Positions 47,287 through 56,959 of a stretch of DNA of 64,000 nt are shown here, piece after piece. Each line of letters starts with the position of its first letter. Within the stretch, counting starts at the first letter, position 1. The notes under the pieces were generated by a model. The model saw nothing but the letters and a program-made list of their open reading frames with translations. It did not search any database and was not told the origin of the DNA. Source of the DNA: Methanosalsum zhilinae DSM 4017 (GTDB taxonomy: Archaea; Halobacteriota; Methanosarcinia; Methanosarcinales; Methanosarcinaceae); the NCBI RefSeq assembly GCF_000217995.1, contig NC_015676.1, forward strand, positions 2,029,708 to 2,093,707, read 5' to 3'. The translations under genes and the position numbers were made by a program.

Positions 47287-47955
47287 TCACAGGCAGTGGA
47301 ATGTATTTGCCACTATCCTGACCCTGTTCCCATCCTCCAGGTCAAGTGTCTCCCGAAGTCTAACCGGTGAAATGATCTCCAGTAGATCCGGAGGATAATG
47401 TGATCTTTCGGGAACAATAACTGCAGCCTGTATGTTCTCAATGACCACAGGGTAGCAGACCCCACCGCCAAATGTACGCTCCCTGTCTGTGAACCCCTCT
47501 ATTTTCATTGCATGGGTATCTTTCAATTTCTGATGCAGGGATGAACCGGAGCCATCCAGGCGGACATTCAAAGTACCTGGATAGGGAACAAAACCAAGTA
47601 TCTCCCTGAACTGGGACCTATATCCCTCTTTGCTCATGTAGTACTGTCCTTCACCCAGCCCTGTTATCACAGTACCGTGCAGTTCCACATGTCCGGAATA
47701 TCCTGAAAAAATGAACTGATAATCTGCATATTCCTTTTTCAGCAATTCAGTACCCTTATCCGTAAGACAGACAATCTGACCACCTGAAACAATATTTCTC
47801 CTGATCAGACCCTGATCTTCCAGATTTTTCAGGACCCGTGCAGCTGTTTTTGAGCTGGTGGATATATGATCCTTGAATTCTGCAGACGAAATTTTTATTC
47901 CTTTGTTCATTGCACCGATCAGTGCCAGTTTTTTCAGGGGCTGGATGATATTCAT
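47287..47955 (-). CDS. ribK: Riboflavin kinase, CTP-dependent, with N-terminal winged helix
   Basis: Residues about 1-90 are a MarR-like winged helix (ISSAEFKDHISTSSKTAARVLKNLEDQGLI) and the rest is the archaeal RibK (DUF120) domain, with GLGEGQYYMSKEGY and PYPGTLNVRL. It converts riboflavin and CTP to FMN, and the HTH may let it control riboflavin genes, as in RbkR. I place the start at MNIIQPLKKLAL. An in-frame ATG at 48039 overlaps the flpA stop and would add 28 residues. Confidence 0.88.
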   Translation of the reverse strand: MNIIQPLKKLALIGAMNKGIKISSAEFKDHISTSSKTAARVLKNLEDQGLIRRNIVSGGQIVCLTDKGTELLKKEYADYQFIFSGYSGHVELHGTVITGLGEGQYYMSKEGYRSQFREILGFVPYPGTLNVRLDGSGSSLHQKLKDTHAMKIEGFTDRERTFGGGVCYPVVIENIQAAVIVPERSHYPPDLLEIISPVRLRETLDLEDGNRVRIVANTFHCL

Positions 47956-48035
47956 ATGAAAATAACCTTTGATCTCATTTTTGAGATACATCTCATATAT
48001 GAGAAGAAAATTAATAAACCTTTTTACCCTGCCAA

Positions 48036-48716
48036 TCATCTCTCAAATCGTGCAATTACTGCAAGATGATCCTGATGAAAAGGAGAAAGTTCACTTTTTT
48101 TTATTATCTCAAACTTTCCTTCTTCTACATTCATCAGCTCTCTTAGCTGAGATTGATAGATCTTTTTTGGGTCTGCTACAGTATCAACACTTCTGGCTTT
48201 AATTGTGAGCATGAGCAATCCCCCGTCTTTGAGATAATGATAGGAATTTATTGCCGCAATCTCTGCCTGGTTTGGCTGGGCTATATCCTGAAATATGACA
48301 TCCACCATCTCAACAGTGCCGGAATATGAAAGAGGTCTGGAGGCATCTGAGAGTACAGGAATTATGTTTGAACGCATCTCACACAGACCAACAAGATCCC
48401 TCATGACACGGGATGAGAATTCAACTGCATATACAATACCCTCAGAAACAATATCAGACACATGACTTACTGTGGTACCTGCTGATGCTCCAAGGTAAAG
48501 TATCTTCGAGTCCTGTGTTATATGAACCGGAAATTTTTTGATTGCCATTGCTGCAAGTTTGCTTCTGCGAGGATTCCATTCCCTGTATTCCCTGCCTTCG
48601 ATCTCTACCAGCTTTTCACCATACACACTGGTACCAGGCACCATATTACAGGTAGCAAGCTTTCGATTTCCATCATTTATTTCAAAAATTCCAGGATATA
48701 TTTGATTCAGATACAT
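48036..48716 (-). CDS. flpA: Fibrillarin-like rRNA/tRNA 2'-O-methyltransferase
   Basis: The 226-residue protein is archaeal fibrillarin: WNPRRSKLAAMA, the S-adenosylmethionine loop LYLGASAGTTVSHVSD, VYAVEFSSRVMRDL and VDVIFQDIAQPNQ. It methylates ribose in rRNA and tRNA within C/D box RNPs together with Nop5 and L7Ae. The ATG overlaps the nop5 stop (TGATG). An extra GTG sits directly before it. Confidence 0.95.
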   Translation of the reverse strand: MYLNQIYPGIFEINDGNRKLATCNMVPGTSVYGEKLVEIEGREYREWNPRRSKLAAMAIKKFPVHITQDSKILYLGASAGTTVSHVSDIVSEGIVYAVEFSSRVMRDLVGLCEMRSNIIPVLSDASRPLSYSGTVEMVDVIFQDIAQPNQAEIAAINSYHYLKDGGLLMLTIKARSVDTVADPKKIYQSQLRELMNVEEGKFEIIKKSELSPFHQDHLAVIARFER

Positions 48717-49747
48717 CACTTACGCCTGCCTGCCCTTCCTGATGATTTCTTTTTTGGTTTCTTCGATTTGGGAGGAGAAGAAGATGATCTTTTGATCTCT
48801 TCTATTTTTGCCTCAAGCCTTTTTGTTAGCTGCGCATCCTTTTGCAGATTTTCAGAATACGAGTCCTTGCGTGCTGCCATGGCAATGGTGGATGCAAATG
48901 CCCTTGCAATCCTCCCCCTCTGCCACCATGGACTGCCTTTGATAAGCGGATGATTGAATATTACACCATGTTTGGGCGATGGTGCTCTTGACCTTAGATG
49001 TTTGAAAAGGGCCCTGTTTGCTCCCAGTACCTGAATTGTACTTGAAGGCATTTTTGCCAGTTTTTCAAGTCCTCCTGCAATACTTATCAAACGCGCGCCA
49101 AGGAGAGGTCCTGCAATTTCAGTCAGGTTTGGAGCTGTCTTTTCCATACTATCCCGGATATATTTTTCAATATCCCTGCGATTCCTGTACAGGTCAGAAA
49201 TTGTCTGTCCAAGGTCCTGCATGATCGCTTCGTCTTCCGGTGTAAGACTGATTCCCATCGAGGTCCTTGCTTTTTCAAAATAGACACTGTCTGTATTAAT
49301 ATTTGTTCTGGACCCATGCTCTGCTACAAATTTTGCAAGTTCATCACCTGTCAGTTTTAATTCCGGAAAGTGTGCACCATACCATTCCAAAAGTCTTTCT
49401 GAAAGTGCATTTGAGGTTTCATCAATATCATCAAGGGCATTTATTGCCTGCACGATCCTTATATCAGGAGATTCCATAGAGGATATCTCAAGCTTTACTG
49501 CCCTGATACAAACCCTGCGCAGCAGATCATAGTATTCACTGCTGGAATTTATAAATCCGCAGTGAATGGCATCTGATACCAGGTTCCTGCCTGCAGGGCG
49601 ACTGTCATGACAGGAAGGAACCGGAAGATGCATTAGCCTTCTGCCAAGTATCTGTATATCCTTTTCAGCTACATCGCACCTGAGGATGGCACTATCGTCA
49701 TCCAGTAAAAGCGATCCAAACCAGGCAGGATGTTCCATAGTATCCAT
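48716..49747 (-). CDS. C/D box RNP scaffold protein Nop5/Nop56
   Basis: The 343-residue protein has a fibrillarin-binding N-terminal domain, a coiled coil, and the Nop domain: TEIAGPLLGARLISIAGGLEKLA and STIQVLGANRALFKHL, then KHGVIFNHPLI. The tail is rich in Lys, Arg and Ser. It forms the scaffold that links guide RNA, L7Ae and fibrillarin. It is coupled to flpA. Confidence 0.95.
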   Translation of the reverse strand: MDTMEHPAWFGSLLLDDDSAILRCDVAEKDIQILGRRLMHLPVPSCHDSRPAGRNLVSDAIHCGFINSSSEYYDLLRRVCIRAVKLEISSMESPDIRIVQAINALDDIDETSNALSERLLEWYGAHFPELKLTGDELAKFVAEHGSRTNINTDSVYFEKARTSMGISLTPEDEAIMQDLGQTISDLYRNRRDIEKYIRDSMEKTAPNLTEIAGPLLGARLISIAGGLEKLAKMPSSTIQVLGANRALFKHLRSRAPSPKHGVIFNHPLIKGSPWWQRGRIARAFASTIAMAARKDSYSENLQKDAQLTKRLEAKIEEIKRSSSSPPKSKKPKKKSSGRAGRRK

Positions 49748-49749
49748 TT

Positions 49750-50709
49750 TCAGATCTCCTCTATAACAGCTCCACTATTATTTCCCCTGGTGATCATAAC
49801 ATCTCCTCCAATACCTTCATTCAGCACCTGTCCTGCCTTCTTTGCAATCCGTTCTGAATTGGTCCTTCGGTCTGAGATTGCATATACTGCAGGTCCAAAA
49901 GAACTCATGCCTGCACCTTCTGCTCCATGTTCGATCATGGTTTCCATAAGCTCACTCACAACCGGAGACTGGATCGCAATTTCACGTTTCTTGAATCCTG
50001 TGGTTTGCAGATGATTTACAGCCCTGCCAAATGCCTCAATATCCTTTTCCATTATAGCAGGTATCATCTGCATAAGGATTGTGTGAGATACTGCCTGCAC
50101 TTCAGCCAGGGGTATGGGACATTCTCTACTGAATATATTCATTTCTTCCTTATCATGTGCACCTTTTATACGGGGAATAGCAAGGATTATATCCCAGTCA
50201 GGAAAATCATGCCTGAATATCACAGGTGCAGGAGGTTCCCGGCTGGCTGCAGAAGGTGAAAATGATTTTTTTCTGCTGAACCTGTGGCCGGCATCAACAA
50301 TGAATCCTCCATGTTCAAATCCTGCAACTCCAATCCCTGATGTGCCTCCTCTTCCAGCCATCTCAGCCAGTTCCCTTACTGTATATTCCAGGCCATAGAG
50401 CCTGCAGGCAGCCATTGCAGCACACAGGGCAGCCTGGGTACCTGAACCAAGACCTACATGGGATAAAACATCCTCTTCCACATGAATACATATGCCCCCT
50501 CTGCCCTTTAGAACAGAATCTGCAGCCTGTTTCATCTTATTCTTCAGATGGGAACCATCATGCACCTCTAAGGTATCGGATTTTTCAGCCACGATCCTTA
50601 TACAGGGATAATCAAGTGTAATTCCAGCCCCACCATCCACCCTTCCAAATTCTGCATTAAGATCTATAAGTCCAAGATGTAATCTGGAGGGAGAGGTTAT
50701 TCTGATCAT
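49750..50709 (-). CDS. Beta-ribofuranosylaminobenzene 5'-phosphate synthase
   Basis: The 319-residue protein is a GHMP-kinase-fold enzyme: SPSRLHLGLIDLN at the N-terminus and the glycine-rich LSHVGLGSGTQAALC. It joins 4-hydroxybenzoate or p-aminobenzoate to PRPP with loss of CO2, the first committed step to methanopterin. It ends two bases before the nop5 start on the same strand. The start has no strong ribosome site. Confidence 0.92.
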   Translation of the reverse strand: MIRITSPSRLHLGLIDLNAEFGRVDGGAGITLDYPCIRIVAEKSDTLEVHDGSHLKNKMKQAADSVLKGRGGICIHVEEDVLSHVGLGSGTQAALCAAMAACRLYGLEYTVRELAEMAGRGGTSGIGVAGFEHGGFIVDAGHRFSRKKSFSPSAASREPPAPVIFRHDFPDWDIILAIPRIKGAHDKEEMNIFSRECPIPLAEVQAVSHTILMQMIPAIMEKDIEAFGRAVNHLQTTGFKKREIAIQSPVVSELMETMIEHGAEGAGMSSFGPAVYAISDRRTNSERIAKKAGQVLNEGIGGDVMITRGNNSGAVIEEI

Positions 50710-50762
50710 AGAATTACATCAATGCAACATAATATTAAACATTGATGCCAGTTTCAGGCATC

Positions 50763-52190
50763 TTATCCCTCAAGACCCATGTGCTCCAGCATATGGTGAT
50801 AATGTTCTGGTTTGGCCAGCGAATAAAAAGCTCTTCTTACAACTTCACTCAGTGATGGATGGATATCAATGCATCGCATGATAGGATCAGCACTCCGGGT
50901 CAATGTATACATCAAAGGGATGATCTCATGAATGAGAACTGATGCCTGGGGTCCAATAATATGTGCCCCTACTATCCGGCCATCCTTTGTAAGAATAACC
51001 TTTACAAAATAATCCCTCACCTTCATGGCCTGACCCTTTGCAGTATCCTCAAATCTGCTAAACCCTATGATCACATTGTCCCTGCCATAGGCACTTATGG
51101 CTTCGTTCTCAGCCATCCCCACACCGGCAATTTCAGGATGAGAAAAAACTGCATGAGGAACAGCATGATAATCGGCCTTTATTTTCTTGTTTTTGAATGC
51201 ATTGTAGTATACCACCATTGATTCATAGTTTCCCACATGCTTGAACAGATACTTTCCATTACAATCCCCCATAGCCCAGACATTCTCCATTGAAGTCTCA
51301 AGATACTCATTAACCTTGATCCAGCCGCTATCGTCGGTATCAATCCCTCCTTTATCAGGATGGAGAATATCACTGTTGGGAATACGGCCAGTTGCAACCA
51401 GTATCTCATCAACTATAATCTCTTTGTGGTCTCCTGTATCTCGATCACGCGCCACTGTTTTTTTCTGTCCGTCCCCTGCATCCTCTATCTCAACAATTTC
51501 ATGATTGGTCCAGATATCCATGTATCCGGACATGACCTTTCTGGCAAGAACAGATATCTCCCGCTCCTCACCAGAGAGCAAAAAGGGATTTCTGCCGGCA
51601 ATTGTAACCTGCGTGCCCATTGAAGAGAAAAAATGACCATATTCTGCTGCAACATACCCGCCACCAATTATCAGAATACTGGAAGGCCTCTCTGTGAGAT
51701 TGATGATGGAATCACTTGTATGGTAATTTACCTTATCCAGTCCCTTAACAGGAGGAACAGAAGGACGTGACCCGGTACAGAGAAATATTTTTTCCGCTGA
51801 AATAGTCTGGTCACCCACTTTCATGGTATAGGGTGCAACAAATTCCGCAGTTTCCCTGAAATAGTCCACATCATCAGAGTGGATAAGACTCTGGCGTATC
51901 AGTTCAATATCTTCCCCAATCTTGCCCCTCATATCCTCCATGACCTGTCTGAAATCAATATTCTCGATCCTGGCATCTATTCCAAATTCTGCGGATCTCT
52001 GGACATTGCGTATAAGTTCCGCCGGGTACAGCAGGAGCTTTGATGGTATGCATGCACGTGTAAGACATATCCCCCCGGGTTCATCCCTGTCAATTACTGC
52101 AATCTTCATCTCAGGGTGATCCTGAAGTATGTGGTCAATATAGTTCATTGCAGAGCCTGTTCCAACTACAATAAGGTCATATTTGTTCAT
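50763..52190 (-). CDS. FAD-dependent disulfide oxidoreductase, dihydrolipoamide dehydrogenase-like
   Basis: The 475-residue flavoprotein has an FAD-binding GTGSAM near the N-terminus, redox cysteines in GGICLTRACIPSK, an NAD(P) loop IGGGYVAAEYGHFF, ATGRIPNSD and a C-terminal HIHPSL-like DIHPSLSEVVRRAF with the catalytic His. These are the class I pyridine nucleotide-disulfide reductases. Neither 2-oxoacid dehydrogenase genes nor mercury genes are near, so the substrate is open. Confidence 0.85.
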   Translation of the reverse strand: MNKYDLIVVGTGSAMNYIDHILQDHPEMKIAVIDRDEPGGICLTRACIPSKLLLYPAELIRNVQRSAEFGIDARIENIDFRQVMEDMRGKIGEDIELIRQSLIHSDDVDYFRETAEFVAPYTMKVGDQTISAEKIFLCTGSRPSVPPVKGLDKVNYHTSDSIINLTERPSSILIIGGGYVAAEYGHFFSSMGTQVTIAGRNPFLLSGEEREISVLARKVMSGYMDIWTNHEIVEIEDAGDGQKKTVARDRDTGDHKEIIVDEILVATGRIPNSDILHPDKGGIDTDDSGWIKVNEYLETSMENVWAMGDCNGKYLFKHVGNYESMVVYYNAFKNKKIKADYHAVPHAVFSHPEIAGVGMAENEAISAYGRDNVIIGFSRFEDTAKGQAMKVRDYFVKVILTKDGRIVGAHIIGPQASVLIHEIIPLMYTLTRSADPIMRCIDIHPSLSEVVRRAFYSLAKPEHYHHMLEHMGLEG

Positions 52191-52255
52191 TGTTTACCCC
52201 ACCTGATCTAGGTTTTCTTTAGATGTTATTTATTTTTTGTTATGGATTGTGTGGA

Positions 52256-52420
52256 TGTGAACTACACCACGCTTACGCATGGTGCTTCTTGCTTCATTCT
52301 TTTCTCTTTTGAGAACAAGTCCACAAGCTCTTCCCGTAGTTCCTACGGTGCTAAATACCTATTAAGTTCTGCTTATCTAAAGCAAACTTTTTGATATTAA
52401 TAGCGGCATTAATATCTCTG
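52256..52420 (-). ncRNA. Predicted omega/re-RNA at the 3' end of tnpB
   Basis: TnpB guide RNAs come from the 3' end of the gene through the right end of the element. Here this stretch contains the stem CCGTAG-GAA-CTACGG just after the tnpB stop, then the right-end hairpin. The guide would be the flanking DNA below 52256. Boundaries are inferred from the family. Confidence 0.5.
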
Positions 52421-53463
52421 TCGTGATTGGTTTTACAATCGGGACATTGCCATTTTCTATCTGTAAGTGTTAACTTTCCGTTGTGGTAGCCACAAACATT
52501 ACAGATTTTTGTACTTGGCTCGAATCTTCCGATACGGAGTATGGTTTTTCCGTACCATTCGGCTTTATATTCGAGTTTTTTTACGAAAGAACTCCATGAT
52601 GCATCTGCTATACTTTGTGTAAGACAGTGGTTTTTCAACATACCGCTAACGTTCAAAGTTTCCAATGCTACCGCTTGATTCTCGCTTATGAGCTTAGAGG
52701 ATAACTTATGTTGAAAATCATTTCTTTGGTTGGCAATTTTTTCATGGAGTTTTGCTACTGCTAATTTTGCCCTTTGTCTATTAGCTGAACCTTTTTTCTT
52801 TTTGGAAAGTCTTTTCTGCAAAACTTTCATTCTTTTCATCGAGTTTTTAAGATATTTCGGATTATCAATTTTCTCACCAATTGAAGTAATGGCAAAGTCT
52901 TTGATTCCAACATCAACACCAACCGTTGTATCAATATTGAATGATTTATTTACAGGATTTTCTTTTTCATCATCGATGAGAATACTAATATAGTATTTTC
53001 CAGTAGATGTTCTACTTACTGTTGCTGTTTTCTCTTTACCTTCATATCTACGATGTAGTTTCGCATTTATCCATCCAATCTTAGGTAGTTTAATTTTATT
53101 ATTTTCAAAATCCACTTTGTAATGTTGAGGAACAGAAAAGGATTGAACTGGATTTTTCCTTGATTTGAACTTAGGAAAACCTTTCTTTTCCCTGAAAAAT
53201 TTTGTAAATGCATTGTCAAGATTAAGTGTTGCTCCCTGTAATGATTGAGAATTAATATTTTTCAACCAAACATGTTCTATTTTTAATTCAGGTATCATTT
53301 TGTTCAATGCAAACCTTGATATAGAATTACCTTCTGCTTCATATGATTTTATCTTATTTTCTAAAGCCCAATTATAGATGAATCTACTAGCACCAATATG
53401 TTGTGAAATCATTTCTTCATGATTTTTATTCGGATACAATCTATATTTATAGGCTTTCAACAT
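52351..53463 (-). CDS. tnpB: RNA-guided endonuclease TnpB
   Basis: The 370-residue protein opens MLKAYKYRLYPNK, as TnpB does, and keeps the RuvC triad: Asp184 in VGVDVGIKD, Glu268 in ALETLN and Asp350 in HDRDINAA. The zinc finger is CNVC (321-324) and CPDC (340-343). It is thus full length and apparently active. TnpB cuts DNA next to a short TAM under guidance of RNA from its own 3' end, helping the element persist. No tnpA is present. Confidence 0.93.
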   Translation of the reverse strand: MLKAYKYRLYPNKNHEEMISQHIGASRFIYNWALENKIKSYEAEGNSISRFALNKMIPELKIEHVWLKNINSQSLQGATLNLDNAFTKFFREKKGFPKFKSRKNPVQSFSVPQHYKVDFENNKIKLPKIGWINAKLHRRYEGKEKTATVSRTSTGKYYISILIDDEKENPVNKSFNIDTTVGVDVGIKDFAITSIGEKIDNPKYLKNSMKRMKVLQKRLSKKKKGSANRQRAKLAVAKLHEKIANQRNDFQHKLSSKLISENQAVALETLNVSGMLKNHCLTQSIADASWSSFVKKLEYKAEWYGKTILRIGRFEPSTKICNVCGYHNGKLTLTDRKWQCPDCKTNHDRDINAAINIKKFALDKQNLIGI

Positions 53464-53660
53464 ACACTTTATCTAATGACTTTAACATTATTTATAATAT
53501 GCGTTAAAAAGATGATGCTTTCTCATTAGTACGCATTCATCTCCTAGCTTACGCAAGGAGTCTTCTGCTAATTAAGATAAAATTTCCAGAACATTTTATA
53601 GAGTATGAACCAAAATGTATAAATATTCATACCTGATAAGATATTTTGGGGGTTAAAAAA

Positions 53661-53924
53661 ATGACAGAGATAATACAGTCTCCATCTGTGTACGAATGTT
53701 CAGACGAATCAAACAGGAACCTTAACATTGAGATCAAGATTCCTGGAGTAAAGAAGGAAAATGTTGTTTGTCAGATAAATGAGAACAGCTTTTCTCTGAG
53801 AACAGTAAATGGTGAAGATAAAATAGGGGGTACCTATCCGATATTCTGTCCGGTGGATGCAAAAAGAGCAATCTGCAGATATTCCAATGGCAAAATAATC
53901 ATCACAGCTCCAAAATGGGCATAA
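53661..53924 (+). CDS. Small Hsp20/CS-domain-like protein
   Basis: The 87-residue protein fits an alpha-crystallin/CS beta-sandwich: LNIEIKIPGVKKENVVCQI near the start and KIIITAPKW at the end. It is shorter than normal Hsp20 proteins, lacking the long N-terminal arm and the I-X-I tail needed for large oligomers. I start at ATG after GGGGG; a TTG five codons upstream is less likely. Function as a chaperone is not certain. Confidence 0.75.
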   Translation: MTEIIQSPSVYECSDESNRNLNIEIKIPGVKKENVVCQINENSFSLRTVNGEDKIGGTYPIFCPVDAKRAICRYSNGKIIITAPKWA

Positions 53925-53957
53925 TCTGATAATTATTGAGCATTGCGAATCTAAAAT

Positions 53958-53999
53958 CTACAAAAGTTGAGATTTTTACTTTTTTACTTTTTTTTGTAG
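53958..53999 (+). terminator. T-rich terminator after the Hsp20-like gene
   Basis: CTACAAAA (53958) and TTTTGTAG (53992) flank long T runs (TTTTTACTTTTTTACTTTTTTTT). Oligo-T tracts end transcription in archaea, and the arms may add a weak stem. Confidence 0.5.
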
Positions 54000-54082
54000 G
54001 GAAATCCAAATTCTCGAATTTCTAAAGATTGAGATTATATAATCATATATATATCATTTAATTCACAGTTAATGTTTTGATC

Positions 54083-56263
54083 TCATCCATTTTCCATAAA
54101 AAAGTTCATGAGTGAATTTTTCATCTTATCCAGTTCAACATCAACTATCTCCTTCTGTTCTTCCGGTGGAAATTCTTTAAAAACGGAGAACTTACCAAAT
54201 CGTTTCTTTGAGTCAGTCAGAAATCTTCCATCCAGAAGTATTCGGGCACCATAATCAGATGGCGAGCGAACAACCCTTCCCATTGCCTGTCGAATCTTCC
54301 TTATTGTAGGGATCTGGACAGCATACTCCCAACCAGATCCGTAACCAAATGCATGATCATAGGCAGATTCCACTGCCCTCATCCGATCATCCAGTCCCGG
54401 ATATCCAACACCAACTATCACCACGGTCCTGGCCCTCTCATCGCGATAATCAATGCCCTCACTTAGCGTACCCCATAGGTACGATATAAGGACAGCCTTC
54501 TCTCCACTTTCTCCGATCCTGAAGAATTCGGTCCTCACGTTCTGGGCAGACACTCCAACCTCGTCCAGAAACACAGGTATATCTTCCATCTTTGACTGGA
54601 TCTTTTCATAGTATCTTGCAGCTTCAAAGGAATTCTGGAAAAAGATGATTACATTTCCTGCAGAATACTCTATTGAATCCAGCAGTCCTTTTTCGATAGC
54701 CTCAGAAGCCTGAATATCATCTCTGTTCTTTGAAAAGAGGGGAGGTATGGAGACTGCTATTGTAAGTCTTTTTTCCAGTGGAAATGACGTGGCGTAGGCA
54801 ATCTCACATGTATTGCGATTTATTCCACATGTGGTTTTTACCATATTGAATGGGCGAAGGGTTGCAGACATGAGAATCGCAGAATACAGCGATTCAAAGA
54901 GTGGCTGGGTTACATTTTTAGGTATACAGGTAAACAGTTCAAGACGACCGTATATTTCATTATTTGAATCCCTTCTGACATTGAGAACAGGATAGTAATT
55001 TGGATTATTGGAAAGGTACAGGTAGCTTGACAGAAATGCAGCTGTCTGGTGTATATGTGAACGTTTGAGAACAGTTGTCAGTCCCTTCTTATACTGATCC
55101 CTGTAAGTTTCATCAAGCTGTGAGCCAAATTCTACTGCAGTTGCCAGAAGTTCCTGAATGCTTTTTTCATCGGCAAATCCATTCTCACGTGCACTGCGCA
55201 GGAACCTGGCTCTTATGATATCATTCCTTTCATAGGGATCACTTATACGTATATCATACCATCTGCGACCAACTCTTTCCCTTTCACCGAACCTGAACCT
55301 GGAATTGTAGGTGTCCTGTATTGTTGAAAGAAGAAGGGAGAACAGGTTATGAAGTCCTTCCTCAGGTATCTGATCAGAATTTGCATCTATTTCAGATATG
55401 GTCTTCTCAACAGTATGTTCGGTCAGGGTGATGGAAGAATGGGAACGTGCAGAGGATTCGATATTGTGAGCTTCATCAAATATCACAATTACATCCCCGG
55501 GTTCTTTTTCCAGCCATCCAAGGAGTGTTGAGAAGATGTCGCCATTGAGTATATGATGGAAATTGCATATGACAAGATCTGCATATTTTAGTTCCCTTTT
55601 CAGCAGTTCGTATCCACACATCCCCTTTCCAAATGCAAAATCGTTCACCTCTTCCGGTGTGCGTACATCATCAAATAGCCAGTTCCTGAACATTTCACTG
55701 TCATATCTGAGCACCTCATACAGTTCATTGCATGAACGGTTGCGAACGGTCCTGGCCTTTTCCTGTGCAGCATCAAGTTCCTTTACCAGCTCATCTCTAA
55801 GGGACACCATTGAGGGATCCCTTGACTCTTTATAATTCTGGGATGCTGATTTGATCTCCTGTTTTTTTAACTGGATCTCTTTTTCAAGTTCCAGTACCTC
55901 AAATGTGTTTTCCCGCCTTAGATTGCATTCCTCATAATCCAGTTCATGGGGGCATACGGCAGCCTTTCCTTTGACAACTGCCACCCTGATATCATTATTC
56001 TTTTTGATCTCCCGGGCCTCATTTACAAACTGAACCATCTGCTGGTGTACATTGGTTGCTATAATCACAGTTTTATCTTGCTGTCTGCCCACATGCAGGG
56101 CCGGAGCCAGGGCACTGAGAGTCTTTCCTGTGCCGCAGGCACCTTCAAACAGTACGATTTCCTTCTCAAGCAGTGCTGAGTATATCCTATCCATTGCATC
56201 CTTTTGGTTTGGATAGCAGCTGCTTTTCGGGAAATATTTCAAATATCCTCCTCTCTGGGCCAT
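54083..56263 (-). CDS. XPD/Rad3-family DNA helicase
   Basis: The 726-residue protein is a superfamily 2 helicase with Walker A GACGTGKT near residue 43, DEAH in VIFDEAHNIE, and the late motif AMGRVVRSPSDYG. Cysteines in AVCPHELDYEEC, RSCNELYEV and KGMCGYELL can hold the [4Fe-4S] cluster of the XPD/DinG group, between motifs I and II. It unwinds 5' to 3' and is linked to repair. A coiled-coil-like stretch at about 120-165 corresponds to the Arch region. Confidence 0.9.
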   Translation of the reverse strand: MAQRGGYLKYFPKSSCYPNQKDAMDRIYSALLEKEIVLFEGACGTGKTLSALAPALHVGRQQDKTVIIATNVHQQMVQFVNEAREIKKNNDIRVAVVKGKAAVCPHELDYEECNLRRENTFEVLELEKEIQLKKQEIKSASQNYKESRDPSMVSLRDELVKELDAAQEKARTVRNRSCNELYEVLRYDSEMFRNWLFDDVRTPEEVNDFAFGKGMCGYELLKRELKYADLVICNFHHILNGDIFSTLLGWLEKEPGDVIVIFDEAHNIESSARSHSSITLTEHTVEKTISEIDANSDQIPEEGLHNLFSLLLSTIQDTYNSRFRFGERERVGRRWYDIRISDPYERNDIIRARFLRSARENGFADEKSIQELLATAVEFGSQLDETYRDQYKKGLTTVLKRSHIHQTAAFLSSYLYLSNNPNYYPVLNVRRDSNNEIYGRLELFTCIPKNVTQPLFESLYSAILMSATLRPFNMVKTTCGINRNTCEIAYATSFPLEKRLTIAVSIPPLFSKNRDDIQASEAIEKGLLDSIEYSAGNVIIFFQNSFEAARYYEKIQSKMEDIPVFLDEVGVSAQNVRTEFFRIGESGEKAVLISYLWGTLSEGIDYRDERARTVVIVGVGYPGLDDRMRAVESAYDHAFGYGSGWEYAVQIPTIRKIRQAMGRVVRSPSDYGARILLDGRFLTDSKKRFGKFSVFKEFPPEEQKEIVDVELDKMKNSLMNFFMENG

Positions 56264-56308
56264 GCATCAACTATGAACATCTGTGTATTTAAACAGTTTT
56301 TGATGAAA

Positions 56309-56959
56309 TTATTTTAATGGGTCAACAACAGATGTATCCTCGGCAATTATACGCCCCGTATAAGTATCAATTATTCGCAAGGTTATGTAACTGCCTTCTT
56401 TGAATGCATAATTGTTCCTTGTGTCGGTATTTCCATCCACGGTAACTATAACACTTGAAGCATCAGTGCCATTTATACTATCATCACCACAAAGAATCAG
56501 ATATTCACCTGTTGAAAAGAACCCATCGTTTAGGGCTCCATTCCTTGATCCATATTTGGAGAGTTTATTCTCAGGAGCAAGATTGCGATACTTTACCACA
56601 ACATCACCATCCACACGATATGTATGCGGCACGATACCTATATGACTGCGTCCCCTGCCCTGTATGACAATTGATGTAGATCCAGTATCCAGTGACTCTC
56701 CTCCTCTATGTTCGATAACTATCCTGTTTCTTGCATAGGATATCAAATGTGCAGAGCCTCCTTCGGCATGCTTGATACCAATGTTTACTACAGGAGAAGA
56801 TGTTAATGATGTAGACATTACCCTGGAATCATCATACTGAAGTGTAGCTACAGTCACACCACTTACCAGAACTATAAGGAAAACCATTATCACAGAACCG
56901 ATCACTGGAGAAACTGCCAGATCGTCCCAGAATACTGTATTAATTTTTTTATGATTCAT
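56309..56959 (-). CDS. Archaeal type IV pilin-like protein
   Basis: The 216-residue protein has a class III signal: DDLAVSPVIGSVIMVFLIVLV near residue 12, the N-terminal pattern of archaeal pilin/DUF1628 proteins, with the hydrophobic helix straight after the likely cleavage site. The rest is a beta-rich exposed domain. It may be a pilus subunit or a surface protein using that export path. No pilus assembly ATPase is near. Confidence 0.82.
   Translation of the reverse strand: MNHKKINTVFWDDLAVSPVIGSVIMVFLIVLVSGVTVATLQYDDSRVMSTSLTSSPVVNIGIKHAEGGSAHLISYARNRIVIEHRGGESLDTGSTSIVIQGRGRSHIGIVPHTYRVDGDVVVKYRNLAPENKLSKYGSRNGALNDGFFSTGEYLILCGDDSINGTDASSVIVTVDGNTDTRNNYAFKEGSYITLRIIDTYTGRIIAEDTSVVDPLK

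Larger units (their letters stand above)
52256..53575 (-). mobile_element. IS200/IS605-type element with tnpB only
   Basis: The unit holds one gene, tnpB, and both ends carry the subterminal hairpins of this family. The left-end hairpin at 53541-53560 (CTCCTAGC-TTAC-GCAAGGAG) and the right-end hairpin at 52265-52284 (CACCACGC-TTAC-GCATGGTG) share the same loop and inner pairs. There is no tnpA Y1 transposase, so mobility would need TnpA from elsewhere. The exact cut sites are not certain; the outer limits are given to about 10 bases. Confidence 0.75.

Noticed and set aside
52201-52260. tnpA transposase beside tnpB
   Set aside because: There is no room and no HUH or Tyr motif in any frame between tnpB and the flanking genes on either side.
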